Positions 21,838 to 34,557 of a DNA stretch of 64,000 nucleotides are shown here, one piece after another (position 1 is the first letter of the stretch; every line of letters starts with the position of its first letter). The notes under the pieces were generated by a model that saw only the letters and a program-made list of their open reading frames with translations, was not told the DNA's origin and did not search any database. Location: positions 21,014,848 through 21,078,847 of the forward strand of contig NC_045141.1 of NCBI RefSeq assembly GCF_008831285.2, read 5' to 3'. This stretch comes from Nymphaea colorata. Taxonomy: Eukaryota > Streptophyta > Magnoliopsida > Nymphaeales > Nymphaeaceae. The position numbers and the translations under genes were made by a program.

Positions 21838-22128
21838 ATGAAGAGCACAACATTCCTCCTCATCTTCACCGTAGCTATTGCCCTCCCCATATGCATAGCG
21901 GGTGCCAGAGACCTACCTAAAGATCATCGTAAGAAGCATGAGCGTGGCCACCATGAGACGCATTTAGACCATCACCATGAGAAGAAGGAACACAAAGATG
22001 GCCACCATGATACCATCCGCATGGTGTTGGCAAACATAATGTGGGCCCTAAATATAACTCAGCTACAAACTCGAATTTATGCAAAGAAAATCCAGCAGAG
22101 TCTCGACGTCCAAACTGATACTCAATAA
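21838..22128 (+). pseudogene. His-rich gene truncated by Copia insertion
   Basis: ATG at 21838 starts an intact signal peptide (MKSTTFLLIFTVAIALPICI) and type B-like head RDLPKDHRKKHERGHHETHL, DHHHEKKEHKDGHHD. From 22025 the frame enters the LTR and runs 34 more residues of unrelated sequence to TAA at 22126. The 96-aa product would be secreted but lacks almost the whole His-rich chain. The promoter is undamaged, so a chimeric transcript is possible. Compare the intact gene at the same unit position at 41217. An upstream GTG at 21829 is not a likely start. Confidence 0.85.
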
Positions 22129-22622
22129 TAACTTGGCAAAGTATACTTGAACAAGTAAACTATTTATTCATCAAACTAGATATTACAAAAGAGGGCTTAA
22201 GAAAACTCACCTCGACTCGCGCAGTGAGCTAACACACCCAACACCCTTGTAGCATACACTTGAAACTTCAACACTCGAGTTCACGAAGTGAACACACGAG
22301 CTAACACTCACCAGCTCACAAATGGAGCACACGCTCAGCTCACAAAGTGGGCACCCAAGATCACTCAACCTGATTTTTCTCACACATTACACTCAAGCTC
22401 ACCAAGTGAGCGACTCACTTTCCATGCTCACACGCTATGCCCTCCATCCCTATTTATAGGGAGGAGTAGTCGGTGGTGGACGTTTCCACCACATTCTTAA
22501 TAATAATTTTTTCTTTAATTTTTTTATTTGTAATCATTACCTCCACCGACTTACAAAAAGGAAGAGGCTCGTAGCCTCTTGGTTCTTCTCGACTATTTCC
22601 AAGAGTCGGTGATGACTCTACA
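22025..22622 (-). repeat. 3' LTR of a truncated Copia element
   Basis: Begins tgttggcaaac and ends gactctaca (TG...CA), 598 bp. On the minus strand it has a TATA box (ctataaata, 22451-22459). It is directly followed by a polypurine tract (minus-strand gagggggaga, 22623-22634). It is unrelated to the LTR at 4690. Confidence 0.85.
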
Positions 22623-22658
22623 ATCTCCCCCTCATTACCGACTCTTGACTTATGACTC

Positions 22659-24837
22659 TCAACATTCTTGAAACTTGGTGAATATCTGCACTGGCAAGCC
22701 TTTGGTAAATATGTCAGCAACTTGATCTGCTGAAGCGACTGGCTGTAACTGAATATCTCCTTTGAGTACTTTTTCTCTGATAAAATGATGCTCCACCTCT
22801 ATATGTTTTGTTCGAGCATGGAAAACAGGATTTTCTGCGAGTCTAATTGCACTCTGATTGTCGCAGTATATTCTAACTGCATAATCCACATTTTGTTTGA
22901 TGTTTTTCAGTAGTCGCATCAACCACACACATTCTTGTGTTGCTTGAGATGCTGCTCTATACTCTGCTTCGTTTGTAGATAGTGAAACTGTCGGCTGTCT
23001 CTTACTGCACCATGAAATTGCACCACTTCCAAGACTAAACGTATATCCAGTGGTTGATCTTCGAGTTGATAAGTCTCCAGCATAATCCGCATCATAATGA
23101 CCAACAACTTGACAAGTTGGTCCCTTCTCATAAAGTATACCAAAGTCAAGGGTTCCTTTGATATACCTTAATATTCTTTTTAGTGCTTCTAAATGTGACT
23201 TCCTTGGAGTTTGCATAAACCTGCTCACAACACCAACTGCATAGGTAATGTCTAGTCTTGATAATGTTAAGTAGATTAGGCTTCCAACCAGTTGTCGATA
23301 CATAGTAACATCGTTCAGCCTGTCTCCTTCATCAACTCTAAGTTTTGCATTTATCTCAATTGGTGTTGAGATAGGTTTGCAACTGAGCATACCATACTTA
23401 CGTAGTGAGTCATGAGCATACTTCTTTTGACTTAAAAATAATCCTTGAGTTTCGTAATCAATTTCCAATCCAAGGAAGTGTCCCAACTCCCTTAGCTCTT
23501 TCATTTCGAATCTCACCGTGAGATGTTCACGAATGAGATTAATTTCTTCATTGTCATCTTCAATAATAATTAAATCATCAACATAAATTAACAAAATAGT
23601 AAGTTTCGTACCTTTTGCCTTGACGAAGAGACTTGAATCTGCTGAGGAGACTTGAAATCCATTAAACACCAAAAATTCAGCTATTTTCCCGTACCATGCT
23701 CTGGGTGCTTGCTTTAGTCCATAGAGTGTTTTTCTTAACTTGCAGACGTAGTCTGGTTTGTTTGAAGATTTGGATCCTTGAGGCTGCTCCATATAGATTT
23801 CATGGTCAAGATGTGCATATAAGAAAGCATTTTTTACATCCATTTGCCATAGCTTCCAGGATTTGCTTGTAGCAATGACTATCAGAATACGTACGGATGT
23901 GATCTTCGCAACATGACTAAAAGTTTCTTTAAAGTCAATATTATACTGCTGAGAAAATCCTCTCGCGACTAGTCGAGCCTTATATCTATCAACTTAGCCA
24001 TTTGTCTTTCTTTTTATTTTGTAAACCCACTTACACGTGATGGACTTTACTTCTGTAGGCTTTGGTACGAGCTCCCAGGTTTCGTTATGCTCCAATGCCT
24101 TCATTTCATCTTCCATTGCTGATTGCCACTTTTCAACATCTTTTGCTTCTTCAAAAGAAGTTGACTCGATCACCTCCATGATGGCACAGTCTGCATCTAC
24201 ATACTTCGGATTTGGTTTTGGTATTCTCGTTGATCTTTTTGGTGTTATGGGTGCTACTTCTGGCTCTTCAAATTGTGATGGTCTTTCTTCTTCTGCAGTT
24301 CTTTGTTGGATTGGACTGACTCCAGTTCTCCATGGATCTGCTCTTTCTTCTCGTCTTGGGCTATGTTCAGGCGTTTGAACTTGTTTATTTGATCGTGTTG
24401 CTTCTTTATCATCTGGCTCAGGTTCTCCTTGATTCATCTCAAATTGTATTTTGTTTTGAACATCTCTCTCAATAACTAGAGAGTCTGGAAGCATCTTCTT
24501 CTCTTCTGACCACCACGATGATGCTTCATCGAAGATGACGTCGCGAGAAACATTCCGATATGGATCATATCCAACAAAGACACACCTCTGTGCCTTTTTA
24601 TCGAACTTATTCCTATGCTGCTCAGAGATAAAAACATAACAAACACAACCAAAAACTCTAAAATAACTCACATATGGCTTCTTTTTATAAAGCATTTCAT
24701 ATGGAGACTTGAAACTAAATTTTGGCATTGGTAGTCGATTAATTACGTGTATAGCGGTGCTGACACACTCGGCCCAAAATCTCGGTGGCATGTTCTTTGC
24801 ATGCATCATGCTTCGACATGTTTCTGCTATGTTCTTT
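22659..24837 (-). pseudogene. Copia pol fragment (integrase C-terminus, RT, RNase H)
   Basis: One frame from the break at 24837 to TGA at 22659, with one in-frame stop at 23994 (after KRKTNG, where E or S is usual). Recognisable: AETCRSMMHAKNMPPRFWAE of the integrase C-terminal side, [20 protein letters not shown] and [12 protein letters not shown] of the reverse transcriptase, catalytic YVDD at 23574-23585, RNase [10 protein letters not shown] and STNEAEYRA, and terminal ADIFTKGLP. The start is lost and the frame broken, so it is not functional. Confidence 0.88.
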
Positions 24838-27800
24838 GAATTTTTACTTAAGTATATTTGTATTAACCTCTACTTGAAACGGGTAAGCACCGAAAAATGT
24901 AATGCAATGAGATTTTTAATACTGTAGACACCATGGAATGAGATTGTTCTGTATTTGCACTATATATGTCGTAACATGCATGCTATAAAGTAGCCGAGAA
25001 CATATGTTATGCTACGAAAATGGCGTCAGTGAAGACCCATCGAGACACTCACCATCGATGGAAAGGTGTAGTGCTAGTATAGTGTCAACGGAGACCATGA
25101 GTCATTGCTGATAGGCATCAATGATGACCCATGTGAGTCCTACCCCCCATCCTTAAATGACATGGTTTGTTTTAGCGTTAATGAAGATAATCAAGTCTCC
25201 AACCATTTGTCACGCACAGATAATGGTGTTAATGAAAAACCATTGAGTTGACTGCCTGTGAAACAGTTTGGTATAGTGTCAACTGAGGGCATCGAGACTG
25301 TGAGTAATATCCTTTATGCAGTGTAAGATGGCATCAAAGAAGACAATCCGTCCATGATGCCTTTACAATTACTACCACTAAATATGAATCTGCTCTGACG
25401 AAATACCAGCACATGTCATGTTTTCTTTCGGGCTTAGATCTTCTTTTCTTTTTCTTTTTTCGCCAATGAAAGTGGCACTTTACGAACACTTTCTTTTTTC
25501 CACATTGATAAGGACCCAATTTGTTGCAGTACTGTGAGAGTCGGCAACTACAAGTTTGTGGTTGATGGTATGGAGCGTGAAACCCTAAAAAGGAATGTGG
25601 CTTATGTATTGCTCATTCTCACCATGATCGGATGGCAGATTTTGTGACCATTCTTGCCAAGTTCACCATACTTTGATTTCCAATACCAGGATATTATTGC
25701 GTTAATATTCATTTGGCAACGACGAAGAGTTTTTGTAACTTGTTTGGAGGACAAATATATTAGAGCAAACAAACATTGCATGTAGGGGTTGTTTGGTCAA
25801 ACTCAATGCCCAAAAAGAAATGGAGGCTAAAATACATAAACAAGCGGCAAATATTGATATTGAAAACCATCTTTCACGAGCTCATGGAGAGCTCCACAAA
25901 TTGCAACGTTCGGCCAATAGCCCAATCCCGTCTATCACAGGTCCTAGATTGCACCCTTCGCATTGGGAAAGTATTGGATTTCATTTCGCTGCCCAAATTG
26001 TTGGTGCCTAACTTATATTTAAGCATGAGCGCTAGTCAGTTCATCTCATAGGCCTTGAAGAATGAACTAAAGAACGAACTGAAATTCCTCGACTGGGTCA
26101 TTTCTTATACTAAGTTCTTATCTTGGAATTTTGATGGGGCAAGGGTCATTCATTCTATCTACTTATTGCTACGTGTGGTGGAGGCACAACAAAGAGCGGC
26201 CTCTTCCCAGGGACAGAGCCAGGGAGGGCAGGGGGCCATGGCCCTTTGTAAAACTTATACGAATTACGACCTATGAAATTAAAAATTTTCAAACATTTCA
26301 TTTAGTTGGTCGTATGACTGCTATCGAGAACATGATCTCAGCTCTGCCTCTGCCTCTCCTGAGGCCGCAGTGTATGATCTGCTTATCCGAATCAACTGGA
26401 AATTAGCCAGCATTTGCACATTTATCCAACGAATGAAGCCTGAGAATCCTAGTCAAGCCATGTAATGGGGAAATGGCCCCATGGCCGAGAGACACCTTCA
26501 CTCGCCGGCACCATTCACCATGTGGTTGGGAGGCATCCAACCAATCCACCTAGGGCTAGGGACGACCATTGAATATCCCCATCAACATTCATATACGTAC
26601 CCACCAAGATCCTGCAGTTTGGCAGTCCGAAGATGGACCATGATTAAGTGAAAAAAAAAAAAAAAAATCTAAATTCTCATCTGATGACATTTACAGACAA
26701 CGTTCTCCTTGCAACCCAAAACCCAATCTGCCTTCTAAATACTGTAACCGCAATTTGATTGCAGAAAGAACAATGAAAAAGGCTTATTAATGGTGTCTGC
26801 ACATCGATATTTGGGCAACCAGTTTTCCTTTCATTGATTGGCCAATCATTCAATTTATTTGCGGATGTATCTTATTTGTATATAAATATTGGAACTTGCG
26901 GTCTCCAGATCCATCGCAGAATCTCATTTTATCAACCTCCAGCAGGCTCAATATTCTAATTTTCTTCTCCTCAAACTCTCACACTCCCCCATTTCTCACG
27001 GATGCGTGCGCCATTAGGTGCACGCGACCTATATACCCCTAAAGGAAAAAGAGTACATTTTTGTTAATTATTGAAAAAGAAATGTCTTTTTTATATTTTT
27101 TTTGTCCTCACAAAAAAATTTCCTTTTTCAATAATCGGGGATATTTTCGTCACTAGTAATACTGGTGCACACAAAAAATCATACACCAGTATAGCTTACA
27201 TGGGCACCCCTTAAGTTCTTAACCCAACATAATTAGTGAGGAGAGTCCCACTCCTCTGTCTTCTCATCAGTATTGCCTTGTGCATTTGGGTCGCAGCTAG
27301 TGCCAGGGACGTGCCCAAGCACCAAGAGACTAATGGTGATCCACAAATTATACGTATGATGATCTATAACTGAAATTCATATACAAGTCTTCACGTTGGG
27401 GATTGCGTTTAGGAAATTCCCCCGTCATTTCCGAGACGTGGAAGGTTCTGAAACAAGGGAATCCATGCTTTCAACTTCATTATACAACTAGTCAAGACAT
27501 TCTGATGAAAAGCGCAAAAAATAATTGGAAATTATATGTATATGTAATTTTGAGTTGATAATTATGGGTCCGTTAATTCATTTGAGAAAACAAAAGCGGC
27601 TCTATACATGGTCGCCATATTCTTAGTAGGGAATCGATTGTTGAAGGAACAAAATTGTGCGTACTATTATAAACGAATTTCTGACCCCTGCGGTGAACAT
27701 CTTCATTGGTGCTGTTTTAGTGCCACAAGGCTTTTGGCTCCGTTGTTTCATTCCCTCATTGGAAGGCGAAAACAAACTAATGTCAGACAGCCGAAGGTTC

Positions 27801-28320
27801 TCATTGTGCACTAAGAAGTTAACCCAAAATTAATTCTAACTTCAATACATTTCGGACAAACCTAGACACCTTAATTTTCTCGATGTTTTCTGCGTTTATT
27901 TTGAACGAATATATACATTTCGGACAAACCTGTACACTTCTTGGGTGTACAGTTTGGCGCTCAAGAAATGGGTCAAATCCTTAAAAAACAACTTAATATA
28001 TAACTGATCAGAGTAAAAGGAAAGAGTTTCTGAATTAATTTGGATCAATGTCCCATAAATGATGACGACGTTGATGAAAACTGGCAAAAATTGTAAAGGC
28101 CGACTATGCTGGAAATATCAACCACTAAAATAATTCAAAATTTCAACCTAAGTTAATCTCCGGTGAACAACTCAAAGTTACACTGCTAGAAGGACGTCGT
28201 GGGAACCTCAAAGAAGCTATATAATGACTAGACTCATGCGTGCTTGCACGTCTTCATAATTTCTTTGAGAATATGATATGTCCATCAAATGACCAGTACA
28301 TGCATACATGACTACTTCTC
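24838..28320. other. Unit 2, upstream intergenic region
   Basis: Nearly identical to 15091-18582. It starts at the Copia break and lacks an 11-base stretch (atctgcaatct) present in unit 1 near 15238. Contents at the matching places: tandem repeat (25021-25380), poly(A), orphan promoter (26835-26886), hairpin element (27004-27193), signal-peptide relic (27236-27373). No intact gene. Confidence 0.7.
27236..27373 (+). pseudogene. Signal-peptide relic of second family, unit 2 copy
   Basis: Same 45-codon frame with GTG start as at 17498. Confidence 0.55.
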
Positions 28321-28328
28321 TATATAAA
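28321..28328 (+). promoter_or_regulatory. TATA box of the gene at 28443
   Basis: tatataaa, 115-122 bases before the ATG. Confidence 0.8.
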
Positions 28329-28442
28329 GGGGTCCAAATCACTCTTTGTTATCCATAGCCTAGTTCTTCTTCTTCTTCTTCTTCTCCTCGATCGGCTGCT
28401 TCCTTTCCTCACCCTCCCAAGCTCCTCTGATCTTGTGCAAAA

Positions 28443-28877
28443 ATGAAGAGCACGACATTCCTCCTCATTCTCATCGTAGCTATTGCCCTCTCCATATGCA
28501 TAGCGGGTGCCAGAGACCTATCAGAAGACCATCGTAAGGAGCACGAGCATGACCACCGTGAGACGCATTTAGACCATCACCATGAGAAGGATCACAAAGA
28601 TGGCCACCATCCGCATGGCCCTCATGAGGAGCATCATGAAGTGCATGATCATAGGGATCACAAGGACAATGAGAAGCATGAACACGACAAACACGAGAAG
28701 GATCATGACGAGCACGAGCATGAGCACGAACACGAGCACGAGCATGAGCACGAGCACGAACACAAGCACGAGCATGAACATGACAAACGCAAAAAGGAAT
28801 ATCGTAATGAGCATGACCATGACGGACACGAACACAAGGAGGATCATAAAGAGCGCGACGATGGTCATCATCATTGA
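28443..28877 (+). CDS. Secreted His-rich protein, short-tailed type A (144 aa), unit 2 copy
   Basis: Encodes the same 144-residue protein as the gene at 18705, including signal peptide, the Glu-His run with a single Lys-His, and the KERDDGHHH end. Promoter, (CTT)n leader tract and AATAAA (29039) are also the same. Identity this high over the whole 9.7-kb unit means a very recent duplication or ongoing gene conversion, unless the assembly has repeated one unit. Confidence 0.87.
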   Translation: MKSTTFLLILIVAIALSICIAGARDLSEDHRKEHEHDHRETHLDHHHEKDHKDGHHPHGPHEEHHEVHDHRDHKDNEKHEHDKHEKDHDEHEHEHEHEHEHEHEHEHKHEHEHDKRKKEYRNEHDHDGHEHKEDHKERDDGHHH

Positions 28878-30905
28878 TCATGCTTTGCATGAGAGTAGTG
28901 CATCTCAATTGTGTTGAGATGATGCATGCTTTTGTTATCTCATTTGCTTTTGCTATTTGGTTTTTGTCATTGATTATGTTAAATAAGTGAATGCTACACA
29001 ATTGCAGTTAGACTGCTACATATAATATGAAGGAGTTCAATAAAACAAACCTTTGCCTTCTATCTATGAAATGACTATTTTATTCCCACTCATCTTTGTT
29101 GTGAACGCATATCGGCATAGATCTTTTATTCCTAGGTCGACTGAATAGAAAGATTATCTTTACCATCGACTCTCTCTCTCTTTCTCTCTTGAAACTTTCG
29201 TTTTCAGCAACCGCATGGAATTTTGTTCCCGCTAGGAAAACACTTAAGCGCCTATTGACGAGTGAGAATAAAAGATGGAAGAGAGTTTATATCTGCCTTC
29301 CGATCATGAGACTGTTTCATGAATCTACCTCAAAATTAAGATGAATGTATGGGACACTTGAACCATATTGACATTGTGAATTCTTTTGGTTTACCTTTCC
29401 TTGATAGCATATATGGCCATTATCACTTCCTGCCACTTCTCATCAATGTATATGCGTTTATTTTTTATACTGAGAACAATGAAATGTTTGTCCTTCACTG
29501 CGACCTGTTATTAAGTTGTTGCACACCTTGACGTTTTGCTTGGTCATAGAAAAGAGGCATCTAATTACACGACAAATTGCTATTTTGGGACGAGATCATA
29601 CCTGAAAGTACAGATTTTTGTTAAAATGAATGCAAGAAACATACAAAAAAGGTGCCTGATTTGTTTCTGATATCTTTTTCTTATATGTATAAAATATAAA
29701 TAATATATGGTTATGTTACTTCCACAAGTAACTCTTTTGTGCTTTTCTATGATCATCTTTCGCGTGTGGGTGAACTAGCTACTTATGGAACTTAAAGCAT
29801 GTGTACTTCCGTGATTGTTTACTTCTATATAAAATCTCCAAATCCGTCACAGTCTCAGTATATCAGTTCAACCTCTGGCTGCCTCACCTATAACCAAGTG
29901 GTACCTAGGCGCTACGGACGTGCCCAAACACCTGCACAAGAAGAGATTAATGGTGTGATCATCGACAAATTATAAGATGCTACTCAAATTCACAAGCCCC
30001 AAGTTGGCGATCTGTCAAGGAAATTCCACAAACAGAAATTGATTGCCATGAAAGTACGGCGCTACAGGCCTACAGCACACAATGTGATGAAGAAGAAGCT
30101 GGAGTGGACTTTGTATTTGTTTAATAAATAAGATATTGACGCGTTGTGTTCACGAGGAGCCACTAATTTGCCAAGCTGAAAAGATACGTGAATAAATCGA
30201 GTAAAAGGAAGAGGTTTGGCAGCCGACCGATCTAAAAGCGAAATGCAGATCCACTTCCAACTCGCTCGGGAACGTGATCAGCTGATCTCAACGAGAAGCC
30301 ACCCCTAACTAAATCTAGGTGTTTTCATGGAGCTGGGGTTCAAAACTGGATCATGGTATCGTCCTTCCTCATTGCTCATGAAATTTATTACCTCTAAGTA
30401 GCGAGGAGATGACGACTTGCATTAAGATGAGAAAAGGTGGCGTGCGCCATTTCGTGCGGTACGAGTAAAGGAGCAATGGGTATTCTTGTAATTTTCAAAA
30501 AGGAAATGTTTTTTTGTGGTATTTTTTACTTTTCACTATTTTCTTTTTTATCTTCACAACAAGTTTTCTTTTTTCAATGTCAATTAAGAGTATTTTAGTC
30601 ATTAGCCATAGTGTAGTGTGACACATATAACCCAATAATAGGTGTGGTCCTACTGTCATTTCCAAGACGTGGAAGGCTGAAGCAAGGAAATCATGCTTTC
30701 AACTTTCATATATATATAAAGGACAGAATGGTGAATTTAGTTTTTTAGAGTGGTTCAACCATTTAATAATAACCATTACATTCAATATTATAAACAATTA
30801 AGTAAAAAACAAGAAGAAAAAAGGTCATAAATATTTTTATCATTCACTTATTTTATACTTTTTTCTCTTTGTTTTTTTCAACCTTTCATCTATTTTAGAT
30901 AAACG

Positions 30906-30965
<60 letters not shown>

Positions 30966-31450
30966 TAAAGGGAGAGTTGTGGTACTTCTCAAAAAAAATA
31001 TTTGGACACTTTTTTTTCAGTGGTCTTTGTGTTTATTTTAGAAGAATATATATATTACGGTATGATCACTTGCCTAAATTGGCAATTTACTCTTCTTAGA
31101 TGAACCATTTTGGCGCTCAAGAAAAGAATCAAAGTCTTAAAAACAACTTAATTAGTGGCCGGTCCGAGCAAAAGGAAAAAGTTTCTTAATTAATTCGGAT
31201 CAATGTCCCACAAGTGAAGATGTTGGAAAATGGGAAAGGCCAAACATGCTAACAAGTAAAGGTCAACCATTAAAAGAATTCAATTTTTCAACCAAGTCAA
31301 TCTCCGGACATCAACTCAAAAGTTAACTTCTAAGAGTACGTCGTGGGAACCTCATGGAAGCAATATGATTCACACTCATGCGTGCTTTCACGTCTTCATT
31401 TTTTTGAGAATATGCTATGCCAAATTACTAGTACAACACCGCTACTTCTC
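28878..31450. other. Unit 2, region between its two genes
   Basis: Colinear with 19140-21730: 3' UTR, C-terminal relic, hairpin element (about 30434-30628), (TA)n tract (30910-30962), promoter block. No intact gene. Confidence 0.7.
29827..30179 (+). pseudogene. Longer C-terminal relic of second family, unit 2 copy
   Basis: Same layout as 20089-20441: TATA, RDVPKHLHKKRLMV, then the RKFHKQKLIAMK segment. Confidence 0.5.
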
Positions 31451-31458
31451 TATATAAA
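31451..31458 (+). promoter_or_regulatory. TATA box of the disrupted gene at 31558
   Basis: tatataaa, 100-107 bases before the ATG. Confidence 0.75.
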
Positions 31459-31557
31459 GGAGTCCACATCGCTCTTTGTTATCCATTCGCAAATTCCTCT
31501 TCTTCTCGGCTGCTTCCTTTCCTCACCCTCCCAAGCTCCTCTAATCTTGTGCGAAAA

Positions 31558-31848
31558 ATGAAGAGCACAACATTCCTCCTCATCTTCACCGTAGCTATTG
31601 CCCTCCCCATATGCATAGCGGGTGCCAGAGACCTACCTAAAGATCATCGTAAGAAGCATGAGCGTGGCCACCATGAGACGCATTTAGACCATCACCATGA
31701 GAAGAAGGAACACAAAGATGGCCACCATGATACCATCCGCATGGTGTTGGCAAACATAATGTGGGCCCTAAATATAACTCAGCTACAAACTCGAATTTAT
31801 GCAAAGAAAATCCAGCAGAGTCTCGACGTCCAAACTGATACTCAATAA
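31558..31848 (+). pseudogene. His-rich gene truncated by Copia insertion, unit 2 copy
   Basis: Same 96-codon chimeric frame as at 21838, passing into the LTR at 31745 and stopping at 31846. Because the insertion point is identical, one insertion event preceded the duplication. Confidence 0.85.
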
Positions 31849-32342
31849 TAACTTGGCAAAGTATACTTGAACAAGTAAACTATTTATTCATCAAACTAGA
31901 TATTACAAAAGAGGGCTTAAGAAAACTCACCTCGACTCGCGCAGTGAGCTAACACACCCAACACCCTTGTAGCATACACTTGAAACTTCAACACTCGAGT
32001 TCACGAAGTGAACACACGAGCTAACACTCACCAGCTCACAAATGGAGCACACGCTCAGCTCACAAAGTGGGCACCCAAGATCACTCAACCTGATTTTTCT
32101 CACACATTACACTCAAGCTCACCAAGTGAGCGACTCACTTTCCATGCTCACACGCTATGCCCTCCATCCCTATTTATAGGGAGGAGTAGTCGGTGGTGGA
32201 CGTTTCCACCACATTCTTAATAATAATTTTTTCTTTAATTTTTTTATTTGTAATCATTACCTCCACCGACTTACAAAAAGGAAGAGGCTCGTAGCCTCTT
32301 GGTTCTTCTCGACTATTTCCAAGAGTCGGTGATGACTCTACA
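31745..32342 (-). repeat. 3' LTR of truncated Copia element, unit 2 copy
   Basis: Same 598-bp LTR as 22025-22622, with the same polypurine tract beside it. Confidence 0.85.
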
Positions 32343-32378
32343 ATCTCCCCCTCATTACCGACTCTTGACTTATGACTC

Positions 32379-34557
32379 TCAACATTCTTGAAACTTGGTG
32401 AATATCTGCACTGGCAAGCCTTTGGTAAATATGTCAGCAACTTGATCTGCTGAAGCGACTGGCTGTAACTGAATATCTCCTTTGAGTACTTTTTCTCTGA
32501 TAAAATGATGCTCCACCTCTATATGTTTTGTTCGAGCATGGAAAACAGGATTTTCTGCGAGTCTAATTGCACTCTGATTGTCGCAGTATATTCTAACTGC
32601 ATAATCCACATTTTGTTTGATGTTTTTCAGTAGTCGCATCAACCACACACATTCTTGTGTTGCTTGAGATGCTGCTCTATACTCTGCTTCGTTTGTAGAT
32701 AGTGAAACTGTCGGCTGTCTCTTACTGCACCATGAAATTGCACCACTTCCAAGACTAAACGTATATCCAGTGGTTGATCTTCGAGTTGATAAGTCTCCAG
32801 CATAATCCGCATCATAATGACCAACAACTTGACAAGTTGGTCCCTTCTCATAAAGTATACCAAAGTCAAGGGTTCCTTTGATATACCTTAATATTCTTTT
32901 TAGTGCTTCTAAATGTGACTTCCTTGGAGTTTGCATAAACCTGCTCACAACACCAACTGCATAGGTAATGTCTAGTCTTGATAATGTTAAGTAGATTAGG
33001 CTTCCAACCAGTTGTCGATACATAGTAACATCGTTCAGCCTGTCTCCTTCATCAACTCTAAGTTTTGCATTTATCTCAATTGGTGTTGAGATAGGTTTGC
33101 AACTGAGCATACCATACTTACGTAGTGAGTCATGAGCATACTTCTTTTGACTTAAAAATAATCCTTGAGTTTCGTAATCAATTTCCAATCCAAGGAAGTG
33201 TCCCAACTCCCTTAGCTCTTTCATTTCGAATCTCACCGTGAGATGTTCACGAATGAGATTAATTTCTTCATTGTCATCTTCAATAATAATTAAATCATCA
33301 ACATAAATTAACAAAATAGTAAGTTTCGTACCTTTTGCCTTGACGAAGAGACTTGAATCTGCTGAGGAGACTTGAAATCCATTAAACACCAAAAATTCAG
33401 CTATTTTCCCGTACCATGCTCTGGGTGCTTGCTTTAGTCCATAGAGTGTTTTTCTTAACTTGCAGACGTAGTCTGGTTTGTTTGAAGATTTGGATCCTTG
33501 AGGCTGCTCCATATAGATTTCATGGTCAAGATGTGCATATAAGAAAGCATTTTTTACATCCATTTGCCATAGCTTCCAGGATTTGCTTGTAGCAATGACT
33601 ATCAGAATACGTACGGATGTGATCTTCGCAACATGACTAAAAGTTTCTTTAAAGTCAATATTATACTGCTGAGAAAATCCTCTCGCGACTAGTCGAGCCT
33701 TATATCTATCAACTTAGCCATTTGTCTTTCTTTTTATTTTGTAAACCCACTTACACGTGATGGACTTTACTTCTGTAGGCTTTGGTACGAGCTCCCAGGT
33801 TTCGTTATGCTCCAATGCCTTCATTTCATCTTCCATTGCTGATTGCCACTTTTCAACATCTTTTGCTTCTTCAAAAGAAGTTGACTCGATCACCTCCATG
33901 ATGGCACAGTCTGCATCTACATACTTCGGATTTGGTTTTGGTATTCTCGTTGATCTTTTTGGTGTTATGGGTGCTACTTCTGGCTCTTCAAATTGTGATG
34001 GTCTTTCTTCTTCTGCAGTTCTTTGTTGGATTGGACTGACTCCAGTTCTCCATGGATCTGCTCTTTCTTCTCGTCTTGGGCTATGTTCAGGCGTTTGAAC
34101 TTGTTTATTTGATCGTGTTGCTTCTTTATCATCTGGCTCAGGTTCTCCTTGATTCATCTCAAATTGTATTTTGTTTTGAACATCTCTCTCAATAACTAGA
34201 GAGTCTGGAAGCATCTTCTTCTCTTCTGACCACCACGATGATGCTTCATCGAAGATGACGTCGCGAGAAACATTCCGATATGGATCATATCCAACAAAGA
34301 CACACCTCTGTGCCTTTTTATCGAACTTATTCCTATGCTGCTCAGAGATAAAAACATAACAAACACAACCAAAAACTCTAAAATAACTCACATATGGCTT
34401 CTTTTTATAAAGCATTTCATATGGAGACTTGAAACTAAATTTTGGCATTGGTAGTCGATTAATTACGTGTATAGCGGTGCTGACACACTCGGCCCAAAAT
34501 CTCGGTGGCATGTTCTTTGCATGCATCATGCTTCGACATGTTTCTGCTATGTTCTTT
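32379..34557 (-). pseudogene. Copia pol fragment, unit 2 copy
   Basis: Same frame, same in-frame stop (33714) and same YVDD (33294-33305) as the copy at 22659-24837. Confidence 0.88.

Larger units (their letters stand above)
22025..24837 (-). mobile_element. 5'-truncated Copia element inside a His-rich gene
   Basis: Read leftwards: integrase C-terminus, reverse transcriptase, RNase H, polypurine tract, 3' LTR. Gag, protease, most of integrase and the 5' LTR are gone. It ends abruptly at 24837 in coding sequence and is joined to unit 2 DNA through a few bases of shared tgaatttttactt. The same element is present at 31745-34557, so it was copied with the unit. Confidence 0.9.
31745..34557 (-). 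mobile_element. 5'-truncated Copia element, unit 2 copy
   Basis: Copy of 22025-24837 with the same truncation point in integrase. It joins unit 3 DNA at 34557-34560 through the same short overlap. Confidence 0.9.
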
